In this document: one piece after another, positions 27,688-36,789 of the stretch
Position numbering within the stretch: the first letter of the stretch is position 1
Layout of the letters: the number at the start of each line of letters is the position of its first letter
DNA from: Lachnospiraceae bacterium
GTDB lineage: Bacteria; Bacillota; Clostridia; Lachnospirales; Lachnospiraceae
Length of the DNA stretch: 64,000 bases
NCBI GenBank assembly: GCA_949383255.1
Contig: CASJPF010000004.1
Span: 62,001-126,000 of the forward strand
Reading direction: 5' to 3'
The notes under the pieces: generated by a model
The model's database searches: none
What the model was told of the DNA's origin: nothing
Seen by the model: the letters and a program-made list of their open reading frames with translations, nothing else
Made by a program: the position numbers and the translations under genes

Positions 27688-27993
27688 GATGTCTATAACG
27701 CCCATAAGAAGGTTGTCAACAAATCTGATGAGAGTTGGACGCATGATTTTATATTTTCAAGAGTGAGCGAAAAGTAACTAAAATGTATAAAAGAGAGATT
27801 ATTTTTATAAAAAATCTGTAAAAATGAGAAATGGTGTGGTACAATATGAAGAGACAGGGATGCACAAAGACGATAAAATGTCATAGATAGCTAAATTTTT
27901 GGCGAAATTGTACAAATAGGTATAGGTGGCAGCTTATGGAGGTCGAGCAAAACTGTTAGGCAGAGAAAATTGAATAGGAAGGAATGATTCAAA
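27688..27993. other. Leader region of the chemotaxis receptor
   Basis: About 300 bases with no gene. An extended -10 TGGTACAAT at 27837-27845 lacks a clear -35. No sigma-D type TAAA...GCCGATAA site was found. The ribosome site AGGAAGGA lies just before the start. Confidence 0.4.
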
Positions 27994-29724
27994 ATGAGAA
28001 AACATATTAGTATCAAGGTCTACTCCATGCTTACAGCACTGCTTGTTATTTTTCTGGTGTATGCATATTTTTCTTCCAGAGGAATATTAAATGCCAAAGA
28101 TGCAGTCACACAAATATCAAATACTTATATGCAGTTGTTGGTACAAAATGAAATTGTGACAAAGAATATGACAGAAGCTCGTCTGTATGGGAACTTGATT
28201 GTGCTTTTTCCGAGTGAGGAGTCAGCAACAAGACTAGCAGGTAGTGTTTCAGATGTATTAGATCCTATTGATGCTGCCTTTTCTGTTATGGAAGAATTGT
28301 GCGCCAATGCGCACAACACACAACTGACACAAGCACTGCAAGAATACAAAAAACAATACGCTCCTCTCAAGGAAAATATTACACATGTTGCAAGTTTGTA
28401 CCTGGCAGGAGAGAAGGAAAGCGCTGTGACAATGAATGCACAGATGCGTGAGATTGTGTTGGCTATGCAAGAGAAACAGACGATATTTGCCGAAACTTTA
28501 AATAGTACATCACAGGAATTGTCAGATAAACGAATCGCAGAAGCCTCCTCATTATACACAGCGGCTATGATAATCAGTGTGGTATTTACTGCGGTGACAA
28601 TTCTGATGATTTTAGTAGTCAGTCTTTCGATTGTAAGACCGGCAAAAAATGCGACGGAACAACTTAACAAAATTATACGTGATATTCAAAGTAATAATGG
28701 AGATCTGACACAGCGCATTGATGTAAAGACACAAGACGAAGTTGGACAGCTGGTCGGTGGTGTCAATAATTTTGTTGATCAGCTTCAGATGATTATGAAA
28801 AAAATTCAGACTAGTTCTGACAATATGGATGCACATGTTGGAGATATCAATGAAAATATTAGGCAGTCAGAGTCGAGTGCGAGTGATGTATCCGCTACTA
28901 TGGAACAGATGTCAGCAAGCATGGAAGAGATTTCTGCAACGCTTGATCAGATTTCACAGGGTTCTCAAAATGTTCTTGAGCTTGCAAAGGATATGCGCGG
29001 CAGGGCAGAGGAGGGCTCAGGATTGGTTAGCGATATTCGGAATAAAGCGCAAAATTTCAGGTCTGAGGCAGTCAACAGCAAGAAGAATACAATTGGAATG
29101 ATGACTTCCAACAGGGAACTTTTGGAGGTCGCAATAGAGAACAGCCGCAGTGTAGAGAAAATTAACAGCCTCACTAGTGAGATATTAAGCATTTCTAGTC
29201 AGACCAATTTGCTGGCATTGAACGCTTCTATTGAGGCAGCGCGTGCAGGAGAGGCGGGCAAAGGGTTTTCTGTTGTTGCGGATGAGATTCGTGTGCTTGC
29301 TGACAACAGCCGTGATACAGCAAATAATATTCAGCATATTAGTGTAGCTGTGACACAGGCGGTGGAGGAGTTGGCGCGCGATGCAAATGAAATGCTGAAT
29401 TTTATTGATACAGCAGTTCTTGTTGATTACGATAAATTTGTTGATATTGCAAGTCAATATCATGATGATGCGGATAATATTGATAATATGCTTGGTGATT
29501 TCAATCATAAGTCGCAAAATCTTGAAGAGACCATATCACAAATTACAAGTGGCATTGATGGTATCAACACTGCAGTGGAGGAGAATGCGCAAGGAGTCAC
29601 TATTGTCGCAAACAATACCTCTCAGTTGGTGGAATCCTTGGCTGGCATTCGGGAACGCGCAGAGAACAACAAGGAGATTTCAGACAAGTTGAAGGAAGAG
29701 GTACATTTATTTAAAAACATATAG
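27994..29724 (+). CDS. Methyl-accepting chemotaxis protein
   Basis: A 576-residue transmembrane chemoreceptor. TM1 is residues about 8-26 ([17 protein letters not shown]), the extracytoplasmic four-helix-bundle sensor is 30-185, and TM2 is about 188-212. The HAMP linker is about 213-270 ([17 protein letters not shown]) and the signalling hairpin has the tip [20 protein letters not shown]. It controls CheA through CheW; the ligand is not predictable. It stands alone between terminators, which suits a dispersed MCP in a flagellated clostridium. Confidence 0.95.
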   Translation: MRKHISIKVYSMLTALLVIFLVYAYFSSRGILNAKDAVTQISNTYMQLLVQNEIVTKNMTEARLYGNLIVLFPSEESATRLAGSVSDVLDPIDAAFSVMEELCANAHNTQLTQALQEYKKQYAPLKENITHVASLYLAGEKESAVTMNAQMREIVLAMQEKQTIFAETLNSTSQELSDKRIAEASSLYTAAMIISVVFTAVTILMILVVSLSIVRPAKNATEQLNKIIRDIQSNNGDLTQRIDVKTQDEVGQLVGGVNNFVDQLQMIMKKIQTSSDNMDAHVGDINENIRQSESSASDVSATMEQMSASMEEISATLDQISQGSQNVLELAKDMRGRAEEGSGLVSDIRNKAQNFRSEAVNSKKNTIGMMTSNRELLEVAIENSRSVEKINSLTSEILSISSQTNLLALNASIEAARAGEAGKGFSVVADEIRVLADNSRDTANNIQHISVAVTQAVEELARDANEMLNFIDTAVLVDYDKFVDIASQYHDDADNIDNMLGDFNHKSQNLEETISQITSGIDGINTAVEENAQGVTIVANNTSQLVESLAGIRERAENNKEISDKLKEEVHLFKNI

Positions 29725-29735
29725 TTGATACATAT

Positions 29736-29771
29736 AAAAAGTTCTTGCATTGGCTGTGCAGGAACTTTTTT
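29736..29771 (+). terminator. Terminator after the chemoreceptor
   Basis: AAAAAGTTCTTGCA / TGCAGGAACTTTTT with a 7-base loop and a T-run, directly after the MCP stop. Confidence 0.85.
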
Positions 29772-30260
29772 CAACTTCTTTCTTTAAGTAATGTTTAATA
29801 AATAATTTGTATTCTGAATAAAATTTTTATAAAATTTACACATTACGAAAAAAAACGAAAAAAATTATGTGCGCAATTCACAAATCCAAATATAATTTAT
29901 CGTCAATATTTCCCATTGAAAATAAAGTGCACAATTGATAATATTAAATCATGATAAAGTTACAGCAGATTTAATCATTCATAAATTAATTTTTGGTTAA
30001 AAATGATTTATGAGATGAACCGCGGAAAGAAAAGGAGATGCGGTTTTCTATTATAGAATTGATTGGTATCGTTTCCAATGTTTGAAAATGCGCAGAAAAC
30101 GATGATTTCCGCTATGGTAATTCTGTACAATATGTTGGAAAATAAAATAAAAAAATGAAAAGAACTTAGCAACTTTTTATAACACAGATTATTATAATCC
30201 TGCACAGGGATTTAATAATATAAAATTACAAATTATATTTAGCAAGGAGAGGTAGAGAAT
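29772..30260. promoter_or_regulatory. Long AT-rich upstream region of the maltodextrin operon
   Basis: About 490 bases with no gene. It holds separated inverted half-sites ATCGTTTCC (30068-30076) and AGAAAACGAT (30094-30103), reminiscent of LacI/MalR-type operators. It also has a short hairpin AACCGC...GCGGTT (about 30018-30045) and a -10-like TATAAT at 30193-30198. Such a long leader suits a sugar-regulated operon; the regulator is not in the window. Confidence 0.4.
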
Positions 30261-31628
30261 ATGAAAAAGCGAGTATTAGCATTAGCAATGTCAACCGCAA
30301 TGATCGCATCTGTGCTGACAGCATGTGGCGGTGGAAAGGACACACCAGCACAGGACACAAACAATGCAGCAGATAACACTGCAGCTGCCAACAACACAGC
30401 AACGGATAACAACGCCCCTGCTGAAAATAATGCGGCGGATAACAACGCAGCAGATAACACTGCAGCGGACAATCAGACGATGGATTTTGGCAGTGGCGAG
30501 ATTAAAATCTGGGTTCCTGATGCGGTAACTGGTGTGACACAGACATTGGCGGATTCCTTCTTTAGTGAGCATCCAGAAATGGCTGGTTATACAGTGAAAA
30601 TTGAGCCAATGGGTGAGGGTGATGCAGCCGGCAAAGTAATTATGGATGTAGAGGCAGCACCAGATCTCTATGCATTTGCACAGGATCAGATGGCACGTCT
30701 TGTTGCGGCGGGTGCACTAACTACGATTAGTGGTGATTATGCTACATTTGTGCAGGACTCTAACGATTCAGGTGCAGCGGCGGCAGCGAAGGTAGGTAAT
30801 GAAGTCTATGCATTTCCACTGACTTCTGATAACGGATATTTCCTGTATTATGATAAGAGCGTTGTCACGGATCCTTCTTCATTAGAGCAGATTGTGGCAG
30901 ACTGTGAAGCAGCCGGCAAGAATTTCTATTTTGATACGGGAAGCTGGTATCAGACAGCATTCTTCTTTGGCGCAGGCTGTGAGCTGACATTTGATACAGA
31001 TGAAGATGGAAACTTTACAGGAATCAACAATACATATGCATCTGAGAATGGACTGAAAGCGATGAAAGCGATCAGACAGATGTCAGAATCAAAGATTTAT
31101 ATGGACGGTTCTTCGGTTGGTGACGCTGTAAATTGGGCGGCAATTGTGGATGGTACATGGGATTCTTCTTCTGCAAAAGAAGTTTTGGGCGAGAATTATG
31201 CATGTGCAAAGCTTCCTAGCTTTACAGTAGATGGCGAGACATTCCAGTTAGGCGGTTTCGGCGGATTTAAGCTTATGGGTGTTAAACCGCAGGCAGAAGC
31301 TGGAAAATTGGTAGTTTGTCTGGAACTTGCAAAGTACTTATCTGACACAGACGCACAGTTGACACGTTTCAACGAAGTTGGTTGGGGTCCCTCTAATGTG
31401 AAGGCACAGGAAGATCCAGCAGTACAGGGTGACGAGGCTCTTTCAGCGCTTCGTGAACAGCTTCAATATACGGTTCCACAGGGACAGTATCCGGGCGAGT
31501 ACTGGTCAGAGGCAGATGCACTTGGTGAGACAATCTGCGAAAGCAGTTTGCCCGTGGAATTGCATTTCTTGCCGTTGAAATTCTCTATATTTGGTATATT
31601 GTGTCTTTTGGCGCAAGCTATCTTGTGA
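30261..31628 (+). CDS. malE: Maltodextrin-type ABC transporter substrate-binding lipoprotein, altered C-terminus
   Basis: Extracellular solute-binding lipoprotein (family 1, MalE-like). The signal peptide ends in lipobox LTAC|GGG, followed by an Asn/Ala/Thr/Asp low-complexity linker (residues about 30-75) and the two-lobed binding domain beginning GEIKIWVPDAVTG. The fold is followed through to EYWSEADALGETI. The remaining tail, LPVELHFLPLKFSIFGILCL, is not MalE sequence; it is an out-of-frame reading of malF. About 15 terminal residues appear lost in a deletion joining malE to malF. Next come malF, malG and a surface amylase. Confidence 0.85.
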   Translation: MKKRVLALAMSTAMIASVLTACGGGKDTPAQDTNNAADNTAAANNTATDNNAPAENNAADNNAADNTAADNQTMDFGSGEIKIWVPDAVTGVTQTLADSFFSEHPEMAGYTVKIEPMGEGDAAGKVIMDVEAAPDLYAFAQDQMARLVAAGALTTISGDYATFVQDSNDSGAAAAAKVGNEVYAFPLTSDNGYFLYYDKSVVTDPSSLEQIVADCEAAGKNFYFDTGSWYQTAFFFGAGCELTFDTDEDGNFTGINNTYASENGLKAMKAIRQMSESKIYMDGSSVGDAVNWAAIVDGTWDSSSAKEVLGENYACAKLPSFTVDGETFQLGGFGGFKLMGVKPQAEAGKLVVCLELAKYLSDTDAQLTRFNEVGWGPSNVKAQEDPAVQGDEALSALREQLQYTVPQGQYPGEYWSEADALGETICESSLPVELHFLPLKFSIFGILCLLAQAIL

Positions 31629-32809
31629 AGTTCGGGTCTCTTGGAACTGTTGCAACCCATGAGGAACCTGCTTATTTCAACGGAATAGAAATTGGAAAGA
31701 CAACTGTGTTTGGTGATAACAGCTTCCTGATTCTGTTATTCAGCGTAATGACGTTATTTATTACTGTATTATTTATTATTATTTGGTATATTAATGTTAA
31801 AAACAATTATGAGTCACAGTTAAAGTTAGAAGCTGGAAAAGAGCTTCCAAGCAACAAACAGGATTTGAGCAGTCTGTTAGACCACAACTTCGACAAAACA
31901 CTTCTTTCAATTCCCGTACTTGGCGTGTTTATGTTTGTTGTAGTGCCAATTGTTTTTATGATTTTGGTTGCATTTACTAATTATGATGCAACACATCAGC
32001 CACCTACCAATCTGTTTACATGGGTGGGATTTGAAAATTTTAAGAACTTACTTTCCATAGGAGGTTCGGGCTTTGGCTCCACTTTCTTTACCATTTTAAT
32101 ATGGACATTAGTATGGGCATTTTTTGCAACTTTCCTTAATTATTTTGGAGGTATGGCAGTTGCAATTCTAATAAACAAGAAGGGTATTAAATTTAAAAAA
32201 TTATGGAGGACAATTCTTGTAATGACAATTGCGGTTCCGCAGTTTGTATCACTCCTCTATATTGGTAAGATGTTTGCAAAGGACGGATTGATTAATGGTT
32301 ATCTGATGAAATGGGGATGGATTGACAGTGCAATTCCATTCTGGACCGATCCGCTATTGGCAAAGATTACAATTATTATTATCAATGTGTGGGTTGGTAT
32401 ACCATATGTAATGCTAATCACCACAGGACTTCTGATGAATATTCCAGAAGATTTATATGAGAGTGCACGTATTGATGGTGCCAATCCATTTCAGATGTTT
32501 ATGAAAATTACGCTGCCGTACATGCTTTTTGTGACAGGTCCTTATCTGCTGACATCATTTACAGGCAACTTAAACAACTTCAATGTAATATATTTGCTTA
32601 CGACTGGTTCGCCGTTGAGCACAGAATTGACTGGTGGTGCAGGACGAACAGATTTGTTGATTACATGGCTGTATAAGCTGACTGTTAATGACACGAATTA
32701 TCGAATGGCAGCCGTGATTGGTATTATGGTATTTGTAGTGACAGCAGTAATCTCACTGGTAGTTTACAATATCTTACCATCAGTTAAAGATGAGGAGGGA
32801 TTCCAATAA
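31601..32809 (+). CDS. malF: Maltodextrin ABC transporter permease MalF, 5'-truncated
   Basis: Inner-membrane permease with the MalF-type core: hydrophobic helices and the EAA loop ESARIDGANPFQMFMKITLP that contacts the ATPase. The tracked GTG start at 31601 falls inside the first transmembrane helix. The same frame is open upstream from 31529 and reads RKQFARGIAFLAVEILYIWY, which is authentic MalF N-terminal sequence running straight out of the malE gene with no start codon or ribosome site. The initiation region therefore appears deleted, and the gene may be poorly expressed or non-functional. Confidence 0.8.
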   Translation: MSFGASYLVKFGSLGTVATHEEPAYFNGIEIGKTTVFGDNSFLILLFSVMTLFITVLFIIIWYINVKNNYESQLKLEAGKELPSNKQDLSSLLDHNFDKTLLSIPVLGVFMFVVVPIVFMILVAFTNYDATHQPPTNLFTWVGFENFKNLLSIGGSGFGSTFFTILIWTLVWAFFATFLNYFGGMAVAILINKKGIKFKKLWRTILVMTIAVPQFVSLLYIGKMFAKDGLINGYLMKWGWIDSAIPFWTDPLLAKITIIIINVWVGIPYVMLITTGLLMNIPEDLYESARIDGANPFQMFMKITLPYMLFVTGPYLLTSFTGNLNNFNVIYLLTTGSPLSTELTGGAGRTDLLITWLYKLTVNDTNYRMAAVIGIMVFVVTAVISLVVYNILPSVKDEEGFQ

Positions 32810-33660
32810 TGACAAGTAAGAAAAAAATTTCAAATGCAATTACTTATGTTGTGTTGGTATTGATTAGCATTATCTGGCTGTTCCCGTTTGTATGTCTAGT
32901 GCTGCAAAGTTTTCGTTCTTATAATGAAATGGGCGGCGGCATGGTTGATTATATCATTCCGAAAAAATTTTCATTGGATTCATACAAGTTCCTCTTTGAT
33001 CCGAGCAGCAATTTTATAAGCTGGTATAAAAATACACTGATTATCTCTGTTTTTGTGACAATTGGTCAGACGATCTTTGTGCTTTGTACGAGTTATGTAC
33101 TTTCGAGAATGCGCTTTAAAGGGCGCGAGCTTTTGATGAGATTCTGGCTAATCCTTGGAATGTTCCCGGGATTCTTAAGCATGATTTGTCTCTACTTCCT
33201 GTTAAAGCAGTTTGGACTGACACAGGAGGGGGCGGTTCCCGGATTAATTTTGATTAGCGTTGCAAGTTCTGGTATGGGATATTATATTTGTAAGGGTTTC
33301 TTCGACACACTTCCAAAAGCGTTGGATGAGGCGGCGAGAATTGATGGTGCAACAAGAGCACAGATTTTCTTTGGCATGATTATTCCGCTTGCAAAGCCAA
33401 TCATTATTTATCAGGCGTTAGTAGCATTTATGGGACCGTGGTGTGATTATGTGTTTGCTTCTTATGTGGCATCTGGTACGAGTGCTAGTTACAATGTTGC
33501 TGTAGGTCTGCAAAGATGGTTGTTTACAGGCGACTATCAGGGTTATTTTACAAGGTTCTGCGCCGGCGGCGTGTTGGTTGCAGTGCCAGTTACAATCTTG
33601 TTTATGTGCTTACAGAAGTACTATGTAGAAGGTGTGACTGGCGGTGCTGTAAAGGGTTAA
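32809..33660 (+). CDS. malG: Maltodextrin ABC transporter permease MalG
   Basis: A 283-residue MalG-type permease with six predicted membrane segments, starting near residues 10-32 (AITYVVLVLISIIWLFPFVC). The EAA motif is LDEAARIDGATRAQIFFGMIIP. It overlaps the malF stop by one base, with GAGGAGGG upstream, so it is translated with malF. No ATPase (MsmX/MalK-like) gene is in the window; Firmicutes often supply a shared ATPase from elsewhere. Confidence 0.93.
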   Translation: MTSKKKISNAITYVVLVLISIIWLFPFVCLVLQSFRSYNEMGGGMVDYIIPKKFSLDSYKFLFDPSSNFISWYKNTLIISVFVTIGQTIFVLCTSYVLSRMRFKGRELLMRFWLILGMFPGFLSMICLYFLLKQFGLTQEGAVPGLILISVASSGMGYYICKGFFDTLPKALDEAARIDGATRAQIFFGMIIPLAKPIIIYQALVAFMGPWCDYVFASYVASGTSASYNVAVGLQRWLFTGDYQGYFTRFCAGGVLVAVPVTILFMCLQKYYVEGVTGGAVKG

Positions 33661-33742
33661 GGCATATTTATGATGTTTCAATTGAAAGCTATCTGAAAAT
33701 ATGGTCTTGATAAAGAGAAAAAAGAAAATAAGTAGCGCGTTT

Positions 33743-33778
33743 GAACGACTCCTGTTATTATTATAACAGGAGTCGTTC
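33743..33778 (+). terminator. Perfect 16-bp hairpin after malG
   Basis: GAACGACTCCTGTTAT / ATAACAGGAGTCGTTC with a 4-base loop, between malG and the amylase. No T-run follows, so it may be an mRNA 3'-end stabiliser or processing site that sets lower downstream expression. Confidence 0.65.
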
Positions 33779-33823
33779 TGGAATATGCCTGCAATACAAG
33801 ATAATGAAATGGGAGGGATAGGT

Positions 33824-35551
33824 ATGCACAAAAAATTTGGAAAGCGTTTACTAAGTGTCACAATGTCAGCTCTGGTGGTATTGAATTTTTGTAGTTGTGG
33901 CAGCACAGAAGATGTGGTGGCACAGGAGATGGAGTCTGTTGTAGAAAATACTTCTGATTTGGAAACAGATGCCACAGAACCTGAGGAGGAAGAGGATACA
34001 GAGAGTACAGAAGAAGATATGGAAATTGTTGGTGCGATTCCATATGATTATGAACAGGAATTAAATATTATTGATGATAACTATAGAAATTATTATGAGA
34101 TTTTTGTTTATTCTTTCTATGACTCTGATGGAGATGGGATTGGAGACCTAAATGGAGTTACAGAGAAGCTAGATTATATTGAGGAGATGGGCTTTAATGG
34201 AATATGGTTGATGCCAATTATGCAATCCACAACATATCACAAATATGATGTGGTAGATTATTGCTCTATTGATGAAGAATATGGCACAATAGAAGACTTT
34301 GAGAATTTGGTGGATGAGTGCCATGAAAGAGGGATTCGTGTTGTGATTGATTTTGTTATTAATCATTCGTCGTCACAACATCAATGGTTTGTAGATGCGT
34401 GTGACTATTTGAGAGAACTTCCAGAAGGGCAGGAACCAGATTTGGATGAGTGCCCTTATGTGGATTATTATCACTTTATAGAGGAACAGGTTAGCGGAAC
34501 CTATTATCCTGTTAGCGGAACAAACTGGTATTATGAAGGTGAATTTTGGTCGGAGATGCCCGATTTTAACCTTGCAAGTGAGTCGCTTCGGGCAGAACTT
34601 GAAGAGATATCTAACTTTTGGCTTGATATGGGAGTAGATGGTTTCCGAATGGATGCTGCCTTGCATTTTGAGGAAAACGATACAGAGTTTAATACAGAAG
34701 CACTTGATTGGCTGTACAGTTATTGCACTGACCTGAATCCTGATTTTTATATGGTGTCAGAGGTGTGGGCAAACAAGGCAACCATTGCAGATTACTATGC
34801 GAGCGGAACACCGAGTATGTTTAATTTTGATGTAGCGGGCGCGGAAGGAAAGCTGATTAAAGCGGCGAGGGGGGCATATAAAGCAGCGAATTTTGTGGAA
34901 AGTATGGTTGAGTATCAGACAGATTATGCAGAACAGAATCCGGATTATATTGATGCACCGTTTATAGCCAATCATGATATGGCGCGTGTTGCCAATAATC
35001 TTATGAAAGATGCTAATGATATGAAAATGGCGTGTGGTCTATTAATGACAATGAATGGAAGTCCGTTTGTGTATTATGGTGAGGAGATTGGAATGTCAAG
35101 CTCTGGGACAAAAGATGAGAACAAACGTTTACCAATGATTTGGTCAGATGTAGATACTGCGGGTATGACAGATGGTCCTATGGATGCAGACAGAGATATT
35201 GTCAGTGCGTTTGCAGGTGTAGAACAGCAGCAAAAGGACCCCTATTCTATTCTAAACTATTATAAAAGGGCTGTACGTCTTAGAAATGAGAATCCTGAGA
35301 TTGCGCGGGGAGAAATTGAAATTATTGAGGAGTTGACTGAGGGAAATCAAGCAGTGATTACAAAGACTTATGAGGATAGCACAATTGCCATTGCATATAA
35401 TACATCGGATGAAGTGGTGGAAATAAATTTTGCGGACACTGTGCTTAGTGATATGGAAATCTGTGGATATTTGACTTTAAATGGGGAAGTGGTAGAGCTT
35501 GATACAGAAGTGTTGTCAATGCCTGCACAGTCTATTTGTATTCTAAAATAA
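33824..35551 (+). CDS. Secreted GH13 alpha-amylase lipoprotein
   Basis: A glycoside hydrolase family 13 enzyme cleaving alpha-1,4-glucans outside the cell. The signal peptide ends near LNFCSCGS, probably lipid-anchored, followed by an acidic Glu/Asp/Thr linker. The (beta/alpha)8 barrel has DYCSIDEEYGT, nucleophile region DGFRMDAALHF, acid-base FYMVSEVWA and third acid FIANHDMARV. The track starts at 33785; ATG 33824 follows GGGAGG and gives MHKKFGKRLLS. Next to malEFG it supplies maltodextrins for import. Confidence 0.93.
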   Translation: MHKKFGKRLLSVTMSALVVLNFCSCGSTEDVVAQEMESVVENTSDLETDATEPEEEEDTESTEEDMEIVGAIPYDYEQELNIIDDNYRNYYEIFVYSFYDSDGDGIGDLNGVTEKLDYIEEMGFNGIWLMPIMQSTTYHKYDVVDYCSIDEEYGTIEDFENLVDECHERGIRVVIDFVINHSSSQHQWFVDACDYLRELPEGQEPDLDECPYVDYYHFIEEQVSGTYYPVSGTNWYYEGEFWSEMPDFNLASESLRAELEEISNFWLDMGVDGFRMDAALHFEENDTEFNTEALDWLYSYCTDLNPDFYMVSEVWANKATIADYYASGTPSMFNFDVAGAEGKLIKAARGAYKAANFVESMVEYQTDYAEQNPDYIDAPFIANHDMARVANNLMKDANDMKMACGLLMTMNGSPFVYYGEEIGMSSSGTKDENKRLPMIWSDVDTAGMTDGPMDADRDIVSAFAGVEQQQKDPYSILNYYKRAVRLRNENPEIARGEIEIIEELTEGNQAVITKTYEDSTIAIAYNTSDEVVEINFADTVLSDMEICGYLTLNGEVVELDTEVLSMPAQSICILK

Positions 35552-35556
35552 AGAGC

Positions 35557-35592
35557 AAAAGGCGAAAAGTTTTTAACCTTTCGCCTTTTTTA
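35557..35592 (+). terminator. Terminator after the amylase
   Basis: AAAAGGCGAAA / TTTCGCCTTTTTT with a T-run, 6 bases after the stop. Confidence 0.88.
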
Positions 35593-35703
35593 GCTGACTT
35601 GTGATTTTGCAATCTTGTATTTTTTATAAAAGTATATTATAGTATTTATGGAGTTGTTCTATTATAGATTCCAAAAGGCTATATATTGTGTATGGAGGAA
35701 GAA

Positions 35704-36315
35704 ATGAAGCTGTATTTGATACGCCACGGAGAGACAGAATGGAATGTAAAGAGACGTTTTCAGGGAAGATCGGATATTCCGTTGAATGAGGAAGGGCGTA
35801 GACTTGCCCGCATAACGGCACAAGCGCTTGTCGGGGTACCGTTTTCAAGAATATATACAAGTCCTTTAAAGAGGGCGTATGAGACAGCAATGATTATAAA
35901 GGGGGAACGGGATATTCCTGTAATTGAAGAGCCAAGAATTATTGAGATTAGTTTTGGAGAGTACGAAGGGCTTTGCTGTGGGAAGGACAATTATAATATT
36001 CCCGATCCTGCGTTTATGAATTTTTTTGACAAGCCAGAAGCATATCAGCCTCCAAAGGGCGCCGAGTCAATAATGGAATTAAAAGTAAGAACTGGTGATT
36101 TTTTGCAGGAAATTGTGCATAATAAGAGTATGCACAATGAAACAATATTGGTGTCAACACATGGAGCTGCTCTGCGTGGACTTTTGTCAAATATGCGTGG
36201 AATTGGCATTGAGGATTTCTGGAAGGGCGGTGTGCATAAAAACTGTGCAGTTACCATTGTGGAAGTAAATTATGGTCAGACACTAATAATAGAAGAGGGA
36301 AAAACATATTATTAG
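35704..36315 (+). CDS. Histidine phosphatase family protein
   Basis: A 203-residue histidine phosphatase (phosphoglycerate-mutase-like superfamily). The phospho-accepting His is in LIRHGETEWN, the second catalytic His in LVSTHGAALRGLL, and Arg/Glu residues lie in SPLKRAYETA and ISFGEYEG. Members remove phosphate from sugars, nucleotides or cofactors such as alpha-ribazole phosphate; the substrate is not resolved. The track begins at TTG 35686; ATG 35704 after GGAGGAAG is the better start. Confidence 0.9.
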   Translation: MKLYLIRHGETEWNVKRRFQGRSDIPLNEEGRRLARITAQALVGVPFSRIYTSPLKRAYETAMIIKGERDIPVIEEPRIIEISFGEYEGLCCGKDNYNIPDPAFMNFFDKPEAYQPPKGAESIMELKVRTGDFLQEIVHNKSMHNETILVSTHGAALRGLLSNMRGIGIEDFWKGGVHKNCAVTIVEVNYGQTLIIEEGKTYY

Positions 36316-36343
36316 AAATAAAACGAAAGAAGGCGTCACAACT

Positions 36344-36643
36344 TTGGAAAATGAGTATAGTAAAGTAAAAGTAAACAATGAGATAGATTTCTGCTCTGTC
36401 ACAGATCCAGAGACAAAGACAATGCTGGAAAAGGCGTTTATGAAAGCGAGAGTTTCCTATTTTCTCAGATGGGAGAAGCCAAGTATTTTTTCTAAAATTT
36501 TTGGTGGAGGAAAGGTAAGAATTGTATTTTGCATTAATTCTGCACAGCTTGAGACGGCGGATAGAGTGCTGGAGACACTTGGAGAGATTAATGGAGAGAT
36601 AAAGATGCTGCGGACAAAATCCAATAATAAAATTGGGTTTTAA
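36344..36643 (+). CDS. Small conserved hypothetical protein
   Basis: A 99-residue protein starting at TTG (MENEYSKVKVNNEIDF), 28 bases after the phosphatase. It contains a basic middle (SYFLRWEKPSIFSKIFGGGK) and a predicted alpha/beta end (CINSAQLETADRVLETLGEI). No signal, membrane segment or known motif. The compact shape suggests a small regulatory or binding protein. Function unknown. Confidence 0.65.
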   Translation: MENEYSKVKVNNEIDFCSVTDPETKTMLEKAFMKARVSYFLRWEKPSIFSKIFGGGKVRIVFCINSAQLETADRVLETLGEINGEIKMLRTKSNNKIGF

Positions 36644-36672
36644 AAAAGAAGTGGGAAGCTCACTTCTTTTTT
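36642..36672 (+). terminator. Terminator after the small hypothetical gene
   Basis: AAAAAAGAAGTG / CACTTCTTTTTT with a short loop and T-run. Confidence 0.85.
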
Positions 36673-36673
36673 A

Positions 36674-36760
36674 TGCGCAGATCCGTGCAGAGGAGGTAAG
36701 TTACTAACATGGTGCACAGGTCGCGCGGCGAGTAGGGGAAAAATTTTTCCCTACTCGATT
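36674..36760 (+). repeat. Dispersed post-terminator repeat element, copy 4
   Basis: Begins TGCGCAGATCCGTGC directly after a terminator and ends with hairpin GAGTAGGG...CCCTACTC, then GATT. The first half has diverged from the other copies, but hairpin 2 is perfect. It lies between convergent genes. Confidence 0.65.
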
Positions 36761-36789
36761 ACATACAGGCAACTAAAGAGAAAAAGGGT

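Noticed and set aside
28125-28670. 181-aa minus-strand ORF over the chemoreceptor
   Set aside because: Hydrophobic only because it mirrors the MCP; no start signals.
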